The notes: generated by a model from the letters alone, not told the origin. A stretch of DNA of 64,000 nt from Coptis chinensis (GCA_015680905.1 CM027379.1:91969501-92033500); one strand, 5' to 3'; counted from the first letter of the stretch, positions 12,350 to 24,730 are shown. Numbers and translations: made by a program.

Positions 12350-13855
12350 TATAGGCATGCTACTAATCACAGATTTGATCAGTGTGCATCTGCCTTGAAG
12401 TGAAAGCATGCGTCCTTTCCAACTGGACAACTTGAGTTTAATTTTTTCATTGACTAAATTTGCATCTCTTGTGACTCTGCCTTGGATGAGTGGGACGCCT
12501 AAATATTTTTCTGGGAGAGTGCCCATCGCTATGCGCAACTTTTGAACTGCTCTTGCCCTCCTATCATGTGTAAAACTCCCCAAAAAAAGTTTACACTTGT
12601 CTCTATTCATAGTTTGGCCTGAGGCTTTCTCATATCTAGAAAGTAACTTTGAAATTGCTTGAAGATACCTGAGATTTCTATTGGTGAAGATAATAATGTC
12701 ATCCGCGAAAAGCAAGTGACTTGGAGCTGGTATATCCTTGACAAAGAGCATTGGTTTTATCTTGTTCCTGAGCATCAAATCATTGATACCTCTACTCAGA
12801 CAATCCTCTGCAAGAGCAAATAGGAGCGGTGACAGTGGGTCCCCTTGTTTCAATCCCCTTCCAACTGAAAAGTACCCAACAGGTCCCCCATTAAGAAGAA
12901 TAGACATGCGAGCTGATTCCATGATTTTTTTTATCCATGCGATCCAAGTGAGTGAAAACCCCATCCTTGACATGGCTTGACAAACAAATTCCCAACTCAT
13001 AGTATCGAAAGCCTGTGAAATATCCACTTTGATTGCTGCACTGCCCCCAAAACTTTTTCTATTTAGTTCATTCATGAGCTCAGATGCAAGACCGATGCTA
13101 GAGTGCACACATTTGTCTTTAATGAAACCGTATTGTTCCTTGGAGACCAGCTTGTGCATGTGTTCATTGAGTCTAAGCTGCAACACCTTTGAAATGATTT
13201 TCATAAGGAAATTACTCATGCAAATTGGTCGATAGTGCTTTAATTGCTTGGCATCCTTGCTCTCAGGGATAAGAGTGATAAAGTTTGCATTGAGTCCCCC
13301 TGGAATAGTAACATCTTTAAAGAACGATTGTACAGCAAAACATACATCGTACCTAATAATGCTCCAGCAATGATGATAGAAATGGCCCTGGAAGCCATCG
13401 GGCCCAGGAGCACTATCCGATTTCATGAGAAAAACTGCCCTTTCTATCTCCAAGAAGTCAGGAATCCTTGTCAGCATCAAGTTGTCATCGGTAGTGAGCA
13501 CTTGAGGAATCAAATCGAGGAGTTGCTCATCTTTGTGTAATTGTACGGCTTGGAACTTGTGCCGGTAGTGATCCACCACATGTTCTTTGATGCTATCTTG
13601 TGTGGTAAGGAGTGCCCCATTGTCATTAGTGAGTTCAGAAATAAGTGCAACTCCCACTCGCATCTTGTGGATGGTATGAAAATACGTAGTGTTCCGATCG
13701 TCTTTTTCATCAAAATTGAGTCTGCTTTTCTGCCTCCAAAAGGAAGCCTTGTTTTGAAGAGCTATCTCCAACTCCAATTCCTTATTCATCACTTCATTCA
13801 CCAAAGAGTCATCCTCTATGTTCAAATCTGAGAGTTTTCTGTTTTGAAGTGCTAA
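12350..13855 (-). mobile_element. L1-type LINE fragment, reverse transcriptase domain
   Basis: A single open frame (13825 to 12341, 494 codons) encodes the reverse transcriptase of a plant L1-like LINE. Visible blocks are SAPGPDGFQGHFY, YRPICMSNFLMKIISKVLQ, KEQYGFIKDKCVHSSI, IKVDISQAFDTMSWEF, GLKQGDPLSPLLFALAEDCL and the catalytic LLFADDIIIF. It reads openly upstream to about 13855 (LQNRKLSDLN). The endonuclease domain is absent at the 5' side and everything after KSVISSMPI is absent at the 3' side. The last two residues, HY, are the CAC TAC of the neighbouring CACTA terminus, so the LINE was cut there. The missing 3' half is not found beyond the CACTA left-end candidate. Coding potential is unusually intact for a fragment. 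Confidence 0.9.
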
Positions 13856-14020
13856 ATGATACGGACGGCATAGTTTCTACCGTCAGTCCATTATTTTGTA
13901 ACTTAAGTTGAATTTTTTTTGGACGGACGACACAGTTTCTGCCATCCGTCGAAATTTAACACACAGCCGGCATAAATTATGTCGTCTGTCTCCTGAACTT
14001 ATTATAGCAGCTGCTAGTGA
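13856..14020. mobile_element. CACTA-like subterminal fragment
   Basis: Repeated GACGGACG..TAGTTTCTGCCGTCCGTC-like motifs in both orientations, running to GCAGCTGCTAGTG near 14018, whose inverse is CACTAGCAGC. This looks like the end of a different CACTA-type element abutting the 5' side of the LINE. The partner end is not seen. Confidence 0.4.
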
Positions 14021-14310
14021 AGGTCTTAACTTTGGCTAAGTTTTTTACTCTTTCCAAATTTAAACCATTTTAGCTGCCCCATTGGAATGACATTTTTGTA
14101 GTTGGTGTGCTATATTTGCCTTTAGCAGCCCATATAGCCCTCCATTGGACTTGCTCTAATAGGGTACCTATGAGAGAGAAAAATCTCCTTTAGAGATCTC
14201 TACTAAGTATATAGATAGTGGGTATAAAGAAATGGACAGAGATCGAATTGATCATGACATCCCGAAAGGCCGAAACCATTAAATAACTGATGAGCACCGG
14301 GGTTTTAGTA

Positions 14311-14440
14311 GGTGCCGACTAGCAAAGTCGGTAAAACTTTTGGGTGATGATACCAGAGGTTTGGGGCTCGAACCCGCCAGCATCAAAGAGTTACCGATCT
14401 CATTTAAAAATAGACTTAATTACCAATCAAAAAAAAACAC
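14311..14440 (+). mobile_element. tRNA-derived SINE-like unit
   Basis: An A-box-like AGCAAAGTCGGTAAAAC near 14322 and a B-box-like GGGGCTCGAACCC near 14365 lie about 45 bp apart, followed by an A-rich tail near 14430. This is the layout of a plant tRNA-derived SINE. Boundaries are approximate and no target duplication was established. Confidence 0.5.
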
Positions 14441-14714
14441 TGGGTTTTTACAGAGTTTGGGCCTAAAACCTACAGTTCCAATTTAATTATGGATAAAAAA
14501 TACCTGGTTTTTATTTTGTGTAAAGCCCACCCGGTTGACTTTTTAGTTAGATTACCACTTTGCCCCTTAAGACAAAACAAATAGCGTCAAATATGAAACT
14601 CGACTTAAATTTCTCTTATGAACTTTGTCTCGAAATTTTGTGAAATTTGATTGGTAAGTTTGTCCTTAAAATTTTCTCTTGATTTCTCTCCCGAAATTTT
14701 CCCCCAAACTGGAT

Positions 14715-15230
14715 ATCCATTGTAACATGGATGTTGCACTGTCTATTAATATTGCAACAACCACTATCAACTCCTACTACAACATGGATGTTGCACAGTC
14801 AACTATACTGCAACATGGATATTACATTATCTTTTACTACTGCAACATGCACTATAAACGATACTGCAACATGGATGTTGCAATATCTATTGCTACTTCA
14901 ACATCCACTGCAATATTCATTGCACTGTCAACTCTACAACAACATGGATGTTGTATTGTCTATTACTACTGTAACAACCATTGTCAACTCTCATTGTTAT
15001 ATGGATGTTGTACTGACAACTTTATAGCAACAAGGATATTGCACTGACTATTACTACTGCAATAACTACTGGCAACTCTACTGCAACATAAATATTGCAC
15101 TGTCAACTCTACTGCAACATAGATGTTGTACTGTCTATTCCTACTGCAACAACCACTGTGAATGCCCATTGCAATATGGATGTTGCACTGGCTACTGCAA
15201 CATGAATGTTGCTCTGTCAATGTACTCCCA
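14715..15230. repeat. Array of palindromic GCAACATGGATGTTGC minisatellite units
   Basis: More than ten degenerate copies of CTGCAACATGGATGTTGCACTGTCxACT. The core GCAACAT-GG-ATGTTGC is a 7-bp inverted repeat around a GG spacer, so each unit can form a small hairpin. Units are spaced about 30-60 bp apart with intervening CTACTGCAACAACCACT motifs. Frames through it are open on both strands only because of the repeat composition; I do not call a gene. Confidence 0.85.
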
Positions 15231-15779
15231 CTACAACACTAGACTCAAGTCATAAGGTCGCATTCTCACATTACACTTAATGTCGAGTTCTTTTGTCACA
15301 TAACTAAGATAAACAATACAATGTTCTTTAAGTTTAGAAATTAACCTAAATATTATATCAATGACTAAAAATACACAAAAACAACATAGATTTTATTGAC
15401 TACATTTATTTGAGGCTACAAATTTCGATCATAACACATACAAATGCTATTAATTGTACATATATTACCATCAAAACAAATATTGATCCATATGGATTCG
15501 AACCATCACCCTCACACTTAATGAGTGCTCTCCCATTTTGAGCATACAGATTATTTTATTATACTCACACACTAATGGACATACTTAGTAGAAAGTTTGT
15601 CGCAGAGATATGGATTAAAACGGTGACATAATCAGTTGCAGTATTAAGGACTCCAAACATGAGACATCTACAAGTGACAATTTGTACATGAGAAAGATAC
15701 TTGTAACAAAACATGGTATAAACTCAGAAAAGCAAAAGCCTGATTAAAAAAAAAAAAAATCCGAATGAGAGAAAATCTA

Positions 15780-16214
15780 TACTTCGGCCTGCGGATGTAT
15801 TGATCTACAGTTGGTCTGAAGAGAGACATGCATATGTTGATGTAACTGGGGTCTCTCCATTAGTAGGGCTTAGGAATGGAGTCTTTGAGGTGAGAGAAGC
15901 AGCTAAGAGAGCAGCGACATGGAAGATGGAGAAGCATGAGGAAGTTTGCACGGCTAACCAGCATTGTTTCATTCTGTTTAGTTTCGACACTTTCGGTTTC
16001 TTTGAACAACAATATATTGAGCTTCTCAAGAGACTTCATAAAGTTATGGACAGTAACGTTATGACAGCTGGTTCTAACGAGTTTGTTTTTAGAAGAATAG
16101 GATTTGTTATTTAGAAAGAACTTGCGGCACAGCTTGTTGCACGCTTGTCCTAATTATTTATAAAATTCCTTATCAGTATCAATAAAAATTCCACTTAAAA
16201 AAAAAAAAAAAAAA
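15780..16214 (+). pseudogene. 5'-truncated retrocopy with poly(A) tail, unknown family
   Basis: An open segment with no in-frame start before position 15800 reads IYSWSEERHAYVDVTGVSPL...GFVI and stops at 16114. About 65 bp later comes AATAAA (near 16178), then a run of about 19 A at 16196-16214. A 3' UTR with a polyadenylation signal followed by genomic poly(A) is the mark of reverse-transcribed mRNA, so this is probably a 5'-truncated processed copy. The motif VDVTGVSPL recalls hypothetical proteins often met in plant repetitive DNA, but I cannot name the family. No flanking direct repeat was found. Confidence 0.6.
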
Positions 16215-18490
16215 TGTTAGCTTATTCAAGAAAAAAAATGTTTTTTATAGAAGTATCAAGATCACCAATTTTCTCAAGGATGACTCCTGCAATTTCATAC
16301 AAGCTTCCATGGTAAATTAGTCTTGCTTGCAAAAGATTATCCAAGACTGGCGCAACTCAAGACCTCACTTCTGGCTCCTTATCTGAAATGCATTCAAAAG
16401 CGTAGTAATCAAATTATCACCTATATTAACAAACCAATTTTCTTCACAATGATTTTTTACCAAACTCACATCACCCTTTACAATTACCATAACCTTGCAA
16501 AAATTATGAACCCACTACAGGACTTAACCGCGATAGGAGAATAAGCATGGAGAGACTTAACAAGTTATTTCTTTAAATACTTAATAGCCACATTAAAAAC
16601 TACATTCTTGGAAGAATAATGACCGACAAACTTTTTAGCATCAACAACAGTTTTCTTGCTTAAATTTTTTCTTACAAAGAACTTACTTAAGAGTTCAACT
16701 TCACTAAGCTTGTTTAAGGTCCTCAAAACACTGACTTGAACCTAAGTGCAATCTCGATTTGGTAAATCGAAAGGATCAAGCTTTTCTAGATACCATTTTC
16801 ACTGATCTCTCGTTATAGCACGCCGCAACCTATGTTGGCCCAACAAGCTCCAATCACCACTTCCTAAGGAAACACTGCCCAACAAGACCTTCAAATCAAA
16901 CTTAAACATGGATTGAGCTCTTTTTAAGAATCCAAACTTATTTGAAGGAGCAACTTTAATAGTTCTAGCTCCTCAATCAATGATGAAATCGAGTGTTTGA
17001 CAACTTCATTATTAATCCCATTCTGAAGCAAGAACATATATGTAGTTGCACAACCCCTTGCCACAAGGTGATTCAAATGCAAACACAGCTGACTAACAGA
17101 TGAATCTAACAATAGTCTTTTCACCACAGTCGATGGAAGAATACCAAACTTTTGTAAAAAAAGTAAATGCAGGTTCATCTCCAAATCTTAACAGACGAAA
17201 TCTTACTAGACTTAATTACCAAAAAATTGACAAAGATGTATTTGAAAAATTACCTCAAACTTACGATCTCTAAAAGAAAATCTCAATAACAAAGTCAAAA
17301 GAAAGGAGTGAAATCACGACCACAAAATCTCATTAAATCACAGATCATGATCTCAAACTCAATAAAAAAGCAATCTTTTCGAAGACGAAGCTATGCTAAG
17401 AACTAAATAGGTAGATTGAAAAGAAAAGGGTAAATTTAGTATTAGAAAAACTCCAATTGCATCAATGACCTTATTCTGCAATTTAATGTGTTGGACGATT
17501 TTAATTCACAACTAAAAAAAGCGGATGGGCTTTAGCTGTAATTCAAAAAGTTTTTAGACTAATAAAACTGGAATAAGGGTTTTTACCCCAGTTTTATGTG
17601 GGTTTTAATACAAATTGTTTATGCTGATCCATTATTATAATTCCAAAATAATAATTCAGTAACGGCATCCGGTTAGGGAGTCTCTAAGTTAGAAAATTAA
17701 AGGTCCCTTTTAGGAGTCCTAATAGGGTTATCCTTATTGACTAGCTGTAATTTACAATGAAAACGGCTTTATCTCGTTGTACTTGGAACTCATAAAGTAA
17801 TTGAGTGCTTATGTTCAACATTTATGTCAATTGCAATTACTAAAGACAGCTTAATTGACTTATAAAATAAAACTGAGAGATAGAGATCTTGCCTTGTGAA
17901 TGATTGTAGTGATCTGCATATTAGCTTGACCTATTCAAAAATATTGTTGCAATCCCTATCCAAACCTGGTCCAATATTAAGTTAATTATTTTCTCTGTAC
18001 TTAACTTATACATTACTATCGTTTCACAAAACCTACATGATTAAGTTAGAATAGAATGAAAAATGATATATATAGTTGGCTTACATCTTGAGGTAAAGAG
18101 AAAAGGCTAGATGGGAAAGCGACTCAAATAAAGAGTGGGTGCGTGTTAAGTGTGGTTTTGATTAGTTGAGAATAATTGAAGGGTCTCTCTCATACACTAG
18201 AGTGTGGTCTCCTCATCTTCCCTTGGCATTATCTATAAATCACAAACTGTCTTTGTACATACTAAAACTTCCCTGAATCTTGATTAGAAGTGAAGGGGAG
18301 GTTGTCAAAAAACTTATGAAGTGTGAGTTGGGAGTGGATACTTGTGGGCAAAACTGGTAAGAAAGAATGATATGAAAAGGTTTCTTAAGCAACATATCTT
18401 GGGCCTGTTTCAAGGTACTGAACGTGTGTGGGCTAGTACTTCCAAATCTAGATTTTAAGGATTTTTTTCTCATGCGCAATTCATTTAGAA
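16215..18490. other. No recognised gene; degenerate open segment on minus strand
   Basis: The minus strand is open at 17184-16924 (86 codons, leucine-rich, QKFGILPSTVVKRLLLDS...) and shows further broken readable stretches down to about 16330. This suggests an old decayed gene. I could not assign it; a mitochondrial transcription termination factor-like origin was considered but not supported. From 17400 to 18490 I see no feature. Confidence 0.3.
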
Positions 18491-18493
18491 TTA

Positions 18494-19033
18494 GGGCATC
18501 TCCAATGGGGGTGTAAATTGTTTAAAGTGTAAAATTTATACTCTAAATATCAAAAACATGTTTCCAATAGTAGAGTATAAGTCACAAGTGATAAGCTAAC
18601 AGTTAATAAAGAGGGTGGAAAATTTCTCATCCGGCTATTAGTTAATAAACATCTCGGGCGTCACTTGAAGTACCGTCCCAACTAAAAAAAAATTCGGACG
18701 TCACTTAAAGTCACGTATGTTTTATTTTTTTTTATAATTGTAATGTTTGCGACGGGCAAAGACCATTATTTATTGGTTGCGCCAGTTTTAAGTAAACCAC
18801 GGACGTTACTCAAAGTGACGTGCATTTTATTTCTTTTTTAGTTAAACCACTTGCGAACTTTGATCGTCGTTTTTTCTCAATTTTTTAATTTTACAAACCC
18901 TTAAACTTTATTGCATTGGATACTATTTTGAGTGTGAAAACTATTAGTGTGTAAGAGGAGTCATAAAATCCTAGTGGCACTAATGTAAAACTTATGTGGA
19001 TGTATATATATACACTCTCCATTGGAGATGCCT
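18494..19033. mobile_element. Harbinger-like MITE, TTA target duplication
   Basis: Terminal inverted repeats GGGCATCTCCAATGG (left) and CATTGGAGATGCC (right, inverse) bound 540 bp, flanked by TTA at 18491-18493 and 19034-19036. The trinucleotide TTA duplication is typical of PIF/Harbinger. The interior has no coding capacity. It includes repeated CGGACGTCACTTAAAGTCACG-like motifs. Confidence 0.8.
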
Positions 19034-19036
19034 TTA

Positions 19037-21950
19037 GGAGTGAATTCAGAGTTGCGTGTCAGGCGAAAAGCCCATATCCAACCTGCGATTATGGTACCTT
19101 TTGCATCTTAACCGTTAGATTGCATAGTGATGTTGAGCAATCGAAAAAGGTGTGAGTGGGAGGAAGACAAAACTCTCTCGTGTGAGTGAAAGGAAGACAA
19201 ACCTTACTCTCTCTCTCCCTCAAATTTAATTCCGTATGAACCTTCATTTCGAATTCAATTTCGGCATTCAAATTTAATTCCCTTGTTGTTGGCTGCATAA
19301 GAATTTCCTTGGTTGAATCTGTTGTTTGCCGCTTCTATTTCAGAGTAGACTTTTATTATTATAGTTAATGGGTTCTTTTCTTTTACACAATTTCACATAA
19401 ACCTGATTTCTTTATTAGTAAAGTTTGATATGTAACTTTAATTTTTGTTGGATTTCAAACTCCCAACTTCAAATGTACTAGTCCCAAGCTTGTCTACTTC
19501 GAACATTTATGGTGTTAAGTTTCCAGCATAAAACATGCATGCTCCAAGCTTTTAATGGTGGTTTCACAGTCTACATACCTTACTTCAATCTTGAATCATG
19601 AAACACGTACATACAATGAAAAATACCGATGACTTTTCTGCTATGAGGTTCGAGGTTTTTAATAATATTGAAAATGGTGGTGGAACACCCATTAAAACTG
19701 AAAAAAAAAATAAAAAATAAAATAAAATAAATAAAATGGAGGGAGAGAGAAGTAAAGACTTTTCATTGTTTGTCTTCCTCGCAATCGCAATTTCTCTCAT
19801 TCTTTTGTTGTTCTTCTCTTTTTAAAAAAAAATGGAAAAGAAAATTTTCATTTTACCCCGTGACACCTTTTCCCTGATTTAAAGCACGTGACTCTTCATC
19901 ATCACTATGCAAATGACAAATGGCTGCAAATGGCATGTGATTACATTGCATCTGATTGCATTGCAATTTACTTGTGTTCGGTTAACCCAAGACAAAATAA
20001 TGTAAAGTTGGTTACATTATCATCCCACTTCTTTTTTTCAAGAAACCACATCTTGTGCTTGCATCTATTTACACAACTTTTTTGGTTGCAAGTGAATGTC
20101 ATGAAAACTACTTATATAGTGCACATAATTACAACTTGTTGCAGCAATCGCCTATTTGCATTTTGCTACTAAACACTGTTTTGTGGTGGTTACATGGTAA
20201 TAGGTGCAATTGCATGTAAATACATCAACCAAACAAAGTAAAATGTCAACAGATTGATCTTTTAGTATTGGGACTCTTATATCTTGCATTGTAGCGTGAC
20301 AAATTTAAATTACGGACCTCATCAAAGCAAGCATACCTGAGCCCTGAGTCCAGGGCGAAGTACTCCAGTACTGATTTTCTACATTAACTGATGTATATTT
20401 CAGAGAACGGTTTAAAATTTTGACTAGCTTACGATCAGCTGATTGAGTTCACAGGAGAGTGGGACTGCTTTTTCATGCACTAGCTTAGATAAAGTATGTA
20501 TAATGGAGCTTCATTGTATAGGCCAATGGGAACTGAAGCATTCTTATTCAAGTACAAAGCGGCAGATCTTTGCCCCAGAAAACAGATACAAAGAGGTAGT
20601 TTATGTGAAAAAAGTCATGGACTACTTCCTTTAATTAACGGAAATTGTCCCTTTTCTTTTGCTATAAGCCTACAACTTTCCATTGCACATTAAAGGACTT
20701 TAGAGTTCATGCCAGCTGATTTTGTAGTCATATGCTCATATCATATTGGATGAAATGCTTGTTTAGGTTTAAAGCTTAAAAGTATGAACTCTTTCTTGGT
20801 AGATACAACAGGAAACAAATTCCACCCAATAATGGTAGGGACTGGCTCTTTTTGCTACAGTAAAGCAGGAATATAGTATAACTATGTCATTGTACGTCAG
20901 TATTTTTTATTTCTAAGATAAACATGCATTTTATTATATTTTGTACTTCATAAAATAAAATAAATTTGTCTAACAAATCCTGCAGCCATAAGCCCATAAT
21001 AATGAAATACGCATTAGGTGTTGTATTCCAATCCATTAAGCACTTGTCCGAACCTCTGCCAGAACCTTTGGATCTATGGATGGTTCTCAAGAGGAAATAG
21101 GAATAACCTAATACATGCACAAATTTATGTGTCAGGCACGTCTCTAGGTGATCGTGATCATATACTCAACTTTTGGAGTTTTGGGCGGTTGGTATCGAAA
21201 ATAATAAAAGCAACACAGGAGTGACCGGACTGAAATATGTCCAAATTAAAAAACCAGTCTTTTAAGGTGAAGCCCAATTCAAACTTTGGGTTAAGTGGGT
21301 ATGAATCGAAACCCAATCCAATTGATTTAACCTTCTTGAGTGACAGCCCAATAAATTATATTGGGCCAGCCCAGAAAAAATAACACCTTTATAGGACTTT
21401 GGCACTTGGCAGTGCTTTCTAACTTGGTTTCACACTAGATTTTTGGATCGTCAACGAACGGGGACCCTTTTTATATAAATTTTTTCATTTGTTTTTTATT
21501 ACGTATCAAAAATCTTACTTCTAAACTATATTGAGACTCAGAAAGTAAATTAATTGATCAAAGTTCTCAATATTAATAATTTGTTAGACAAAGGTTTTTT
21601 TTTGTATAAATGGGCCTTATTGTATTAAGATGTCCAAATTGTGGGTTGTCTTTTAATTTTTATTTTTTTAATGGGTTTTATGATAAATGTTGGCTTAATT
21701 CTTAGCCTATTAGTATACTTAATATTTGGTCTCACTTTCACCATTTGTATCTCTAATTTCCACACGTGTATTCTCACTCTCATGTTTTTTAAGAAAGCAA
21801 ATGAGTTAACATATCTCTCGAGTATCTATTTTCAGTTGACTTTAGCGAAGAAGTAAATTCAGTCGCTCTTAAAGGTATTTTTATTTTCCCAATATCCCTT
21901 GAACTCGCTCTTGTTTTTTATAGTTTCCTAACTTGCTATCGTTAGTTCGT
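19037..21950. other. Intergenic, no recognised gene
   Basis: AT-rich sequence. A possible MITE-like stretch at about 19900-20230 carries CAAATGGCATGTGATTACATTGCAT-like motifs and ends near ACATCAACCAAACA. Open frames at 20443-20693 are short, overlap in two frames and match nothing I recognise. Confidence 0.4.
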
Positions 21951-21956
21951 TGTCAA

Positions 21957-22075
21957 GTTCATGATAAGTTTGCTGATGTACATGTAATGTATAAAATAAG
22001 GTTTTTATCTGTTACGGAAAAGAAATCCAATGCTGAAATTTATAGGTTGTGGGTGGGTAAATTTATAGGTTTTCA
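21957..22075 (+). pseudogene. Duplicated scrap of myosin-binding-protein exon
   Basis: GTTCATGATAAGTTTGCTGATGTACATG onward repeats, about 435 bp upstream, the 22395-22500 part of the pseudogene below (HDKLVDVHG...KKSNAE). It shows a partial local duplication of the same coding piece. It is frame-broken. Confidence 0.75.
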
Positions 22076-22109
22076 TCTCTTGATTGATTTCTAAAGCATT
22101 TGCGCTGGG

Positions 22110-22600
22110 AATGGCTACGCGAAGAGTTAAATATGTCAAAGTATTGATGTATTCTGAGGGATTTATGACTGGTTTATCTGTTGGTGTCCTTGAGTGGTTG
22201 TTTATTTTTCTACTATTCGTTAATGTTGTGTTCTCATACTTGGTAACAAAATTTGCTCATTTCTGTCAATTGAAAATTCTATGTCTTTTGTGCTCAAGGC
22301 TTGATCATGTTTTTGAAAATGAAAAACCTATATTTTATAGACATTTAATTTGTGGTGCTCATAAAACGGAGATCTCATCATTAGTTTTCCAAGTTCATGA
22401 TAAGCTTGTTGATGTACATGGAATGTGAATGTGAAGCTTGCATTTTTTTCATCTGTCACGGAAAAGAAATCCAATGCTGAAACTTATAAGCTGTTGGTGG
22501 GTAAATTGGGATTTGATCATGAAGGTTTTGTAGATAAGAAACAATTACTTAAGCATCCTAAGCTTTCTTCATTGAGTGAAAGTTTGTATACCATATAGCT
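22110..22600 (+). pseudogene. Myosin-binding protein (zein-binding family) N-terminal fragment
   Basis: Reads MATRRVKYVKVLMYSEGFMTG, then a membrane segment (LEWLFIFLLFVNVVFSYLVT). After that comes the conserved cysteine region LCLLCSRLDHVFENEKPIFY RHLICGAHKTEISSLVF and DKLVDVHGMC, and after a frame change SNAETYKLLVGKLGFDHEGFVDKK. These are the N-terminal features of plant MyoB myosin receptors, which anchor to vesicle membranes and bind myosin XI. The diagnostic C-terminal GTD-binding coiled coil is absent and the reading frame breaks near 22428. It is therefore a fragment, not a gene. No introns are evident in this piece, which matches the large first exon of the family. It cannot be told whether it arose by capture or by segmental decay. 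Confidence 0.8.
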
Positions 22601-23049
22601 GTAGTGTACTTGGATATTTAAATCATATCATATTCTTAGTGTTTTTGATATATTGATTGTTTATAATTATTAGAGATATCTTTACATTTGAAAAATGTTT
22701 TGTTTGAACGTCTTCTTGTCAAATTTTAGTAAAGTTTTTTCCCATGTCTTATATGTTTTATTTATTTATTTATTGTTTTATAAGTTCTCTTGGAATTTAT
22801 TGAACGGGTGTCGTTAAATGAAATAATATATTTGTTAAAAGACTTGCAAGTATTTGTAGTTAAGCTATAAACATAACACATTAGCCATTAATAAGTAGAT
22901 TATGTGATTTTCCTTTAATAAAAATTTCATTTATTCACAAAATCATGAACAATTTACAATCTATACATGACTTGTATGAAATCCAAAAATCTTGAATAAA
23001 TATCTAATTACTCAACATAAGTTTCATTATGAAGTCAATGCACAAAGCT

Positions 23050-23372
23050 TAGGCCACGCTCAATGAAATGATCGGAGAGAGTTAAAAATTTGATATACAT
23101 TCACATATTCGTGAAAAGTAAAAGATGATTATACACGTACAAACTTCACTAACTACAACAGATATCATACGCTTACACTAAAATTAGGAAATGAAAACCT
23201 AAACCAACGATTAAGATTAATAGCACTAAAAACAATTTTTTGCAAGTACATTGAAGTCCAGTGACTTCAAATATAGTCATCTACCTTGATCAAGTTGTCA
23301 TCTATGTTGATTATTATATAGCCCTTTCGGCTTTCTCCAATTAGATTTGTGCTTTTCCTTTATATATACATC
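23050..23372. repeat. Dispersed repeat C, copy 1 (inverted relative to 46.4 kb)
   Basis: This block, from GGCCACGCTCAATGAAATGATC to CCTTTATATATACATCTC, recurs as its reverse complement at about 46412-46749 with high similarity over more than 300 bp. Its outer end GGCCACGCTC resembles the GCCCCGCTC termini of elements A and B, so it may be the end of a related Mutator-like element. Confidence 0.8.
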
Positions 23373-23401
23373 TCATTTTGTATTCTCCAATTTGATACCA
23401 A

Positions 23402-23404
<3 letters not shown>

Positions 23405-23491
<87 letters not shown>
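23405..23491. repeat. (TA)n microsatellite
   Basis: More than 40 uninterrupted TA units directly beside repeat C copy 1. Confidence 0.98.
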
Positions 23492-23493
<2 letters not shown>

Positions 23494-24141
23494 GGCCACC
23501 ATTGACTACAGAGAACATACCCATTACTATCTATGCATAACCAAAGTGAGGAACCATATCTATACCTACCCAAAGTGAGGCTTGAGTTCGCATGAATGGC
23601 AATTAAATCTTTTTGATCAAATCAACATTTTCATCACAAGGTTCCAATATATAAAATAAGTAAATAACTAACAGAATCATATGATTAGCAATCAAATAAA
23701 ATTTAAAAGAACATGTTCAGACTACTCACTGTTTGTTAACCGAACCACTAGATTTTTGAAAGCGAAAGAATTCGAAAGACGGAAGTCGACTGTCGCACGA
23801 AGAAGATGATATTCCTCGTTCGAAATCTTTTCTTTTTACTCTCAAACAACAACCACTCACTGGTGTTACTCTCATTTCCGTCTCTTTTTTGTGCTCTCAT
23901 ATTTTTCTTTTGTACGTTCATTTTTTTTTGTTTTAAAACAGGGAAGAGGGTTTATCCTCTTTACCCATGGGGTTTTCTATCCTTAACTAATATTTATCAT
24001 ATTTTTGTTTTATTTTATCTATTCTTATTATTCTTATTATTTATTATACTAGGAAAATATATAAAAAATAGGGTGTTATGAAAAGGGTAAATAAATTTGT
24101 ACTAACTAAATTAGGGCGTAAAAATTGAACTAGCTGCACTC

Positions 24142-24240
24142 TTCTTTTGGAGAATAGTTGCTTACGTATCGAGCTATTTGGGTGAAATTTTCCTTTGGAG
24201 AATAGTTGCTTACGTATTGAGCTATTTGGGTGAACTTGAA
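24142..24240. repeat. About 48-bp tandem duplication
   Basis: TTTGGAGAATAGTTGCTTAC..GAGCTATTTGGGTGAA is repeated twice in direct succession with one C/T difference. Confidence 0.9.
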
Positions 24241-24730
24241 TCAAGTCTTTTGTAGTTCCTACTTCTTTTATAAGTGTGAACGTACTCGTTTTCCTCATAG
24301 AGCCGTTATCATGTAATAACTATACATAGGATCTTTTGCTTTTCCTTTCTTAATGATGTTTGTTTGCTTGATTTGACGTATTAATTGCCTGTCCATTGAG
24401 ACCTCTCTAACTACTTCACCACATACTAATGAGTTGTCTTCTCTGTGGACATGGTTTTGTTGACTTAGAGACTGTTTGGACGACCTTGAAGATGTGTGGT
24501 CGATACCCCCGAATTGTATTTCCCAGAACTAGAGGTCGTATAATTGACCTGTGTGTGAAGTTATCTTGGACACGCAATCTATGTTGATTGGTTGTGATCA
24601 TCAGGTACTAAGAGTGCTTTATTTCCTTAAAAATTCCTAGGTCAGCTGACTAATGACCAACGTCCGCCACAAATCAGAAGGTAAGTTCAAAAGTTTTGGT
24701 AATTCAGGGGATATTCAGTTTCCCACTTTA

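Noticed and set aside
14679-15220. Overlapping open frames in the GCAACAT array
   Set aside because: Open in several frames on both strands because of repeat composition; no independent sign of coding.
15478-15545. tRNA-like sequence on the minus strand (GGTTCGAATCCA with an upstream GAGAGCACTCA)
   Set aside because: A T-loop-like box is present, but the acceptor and anticodon stems do not pair convincingly. At most a degenerate tRNA-derived fragment.
16924-17184. Mitochondrial transcription termination factor gene
   Set aside because: Only a vague Leu-rich likeness over 86 codons, with no repeated mTERF pattern that I could follow.
23373-23573. Open frame over the TA repeat
   Set aside because: Alternating Ile-Tyr from a (TA)n microsatellite; not a gene.
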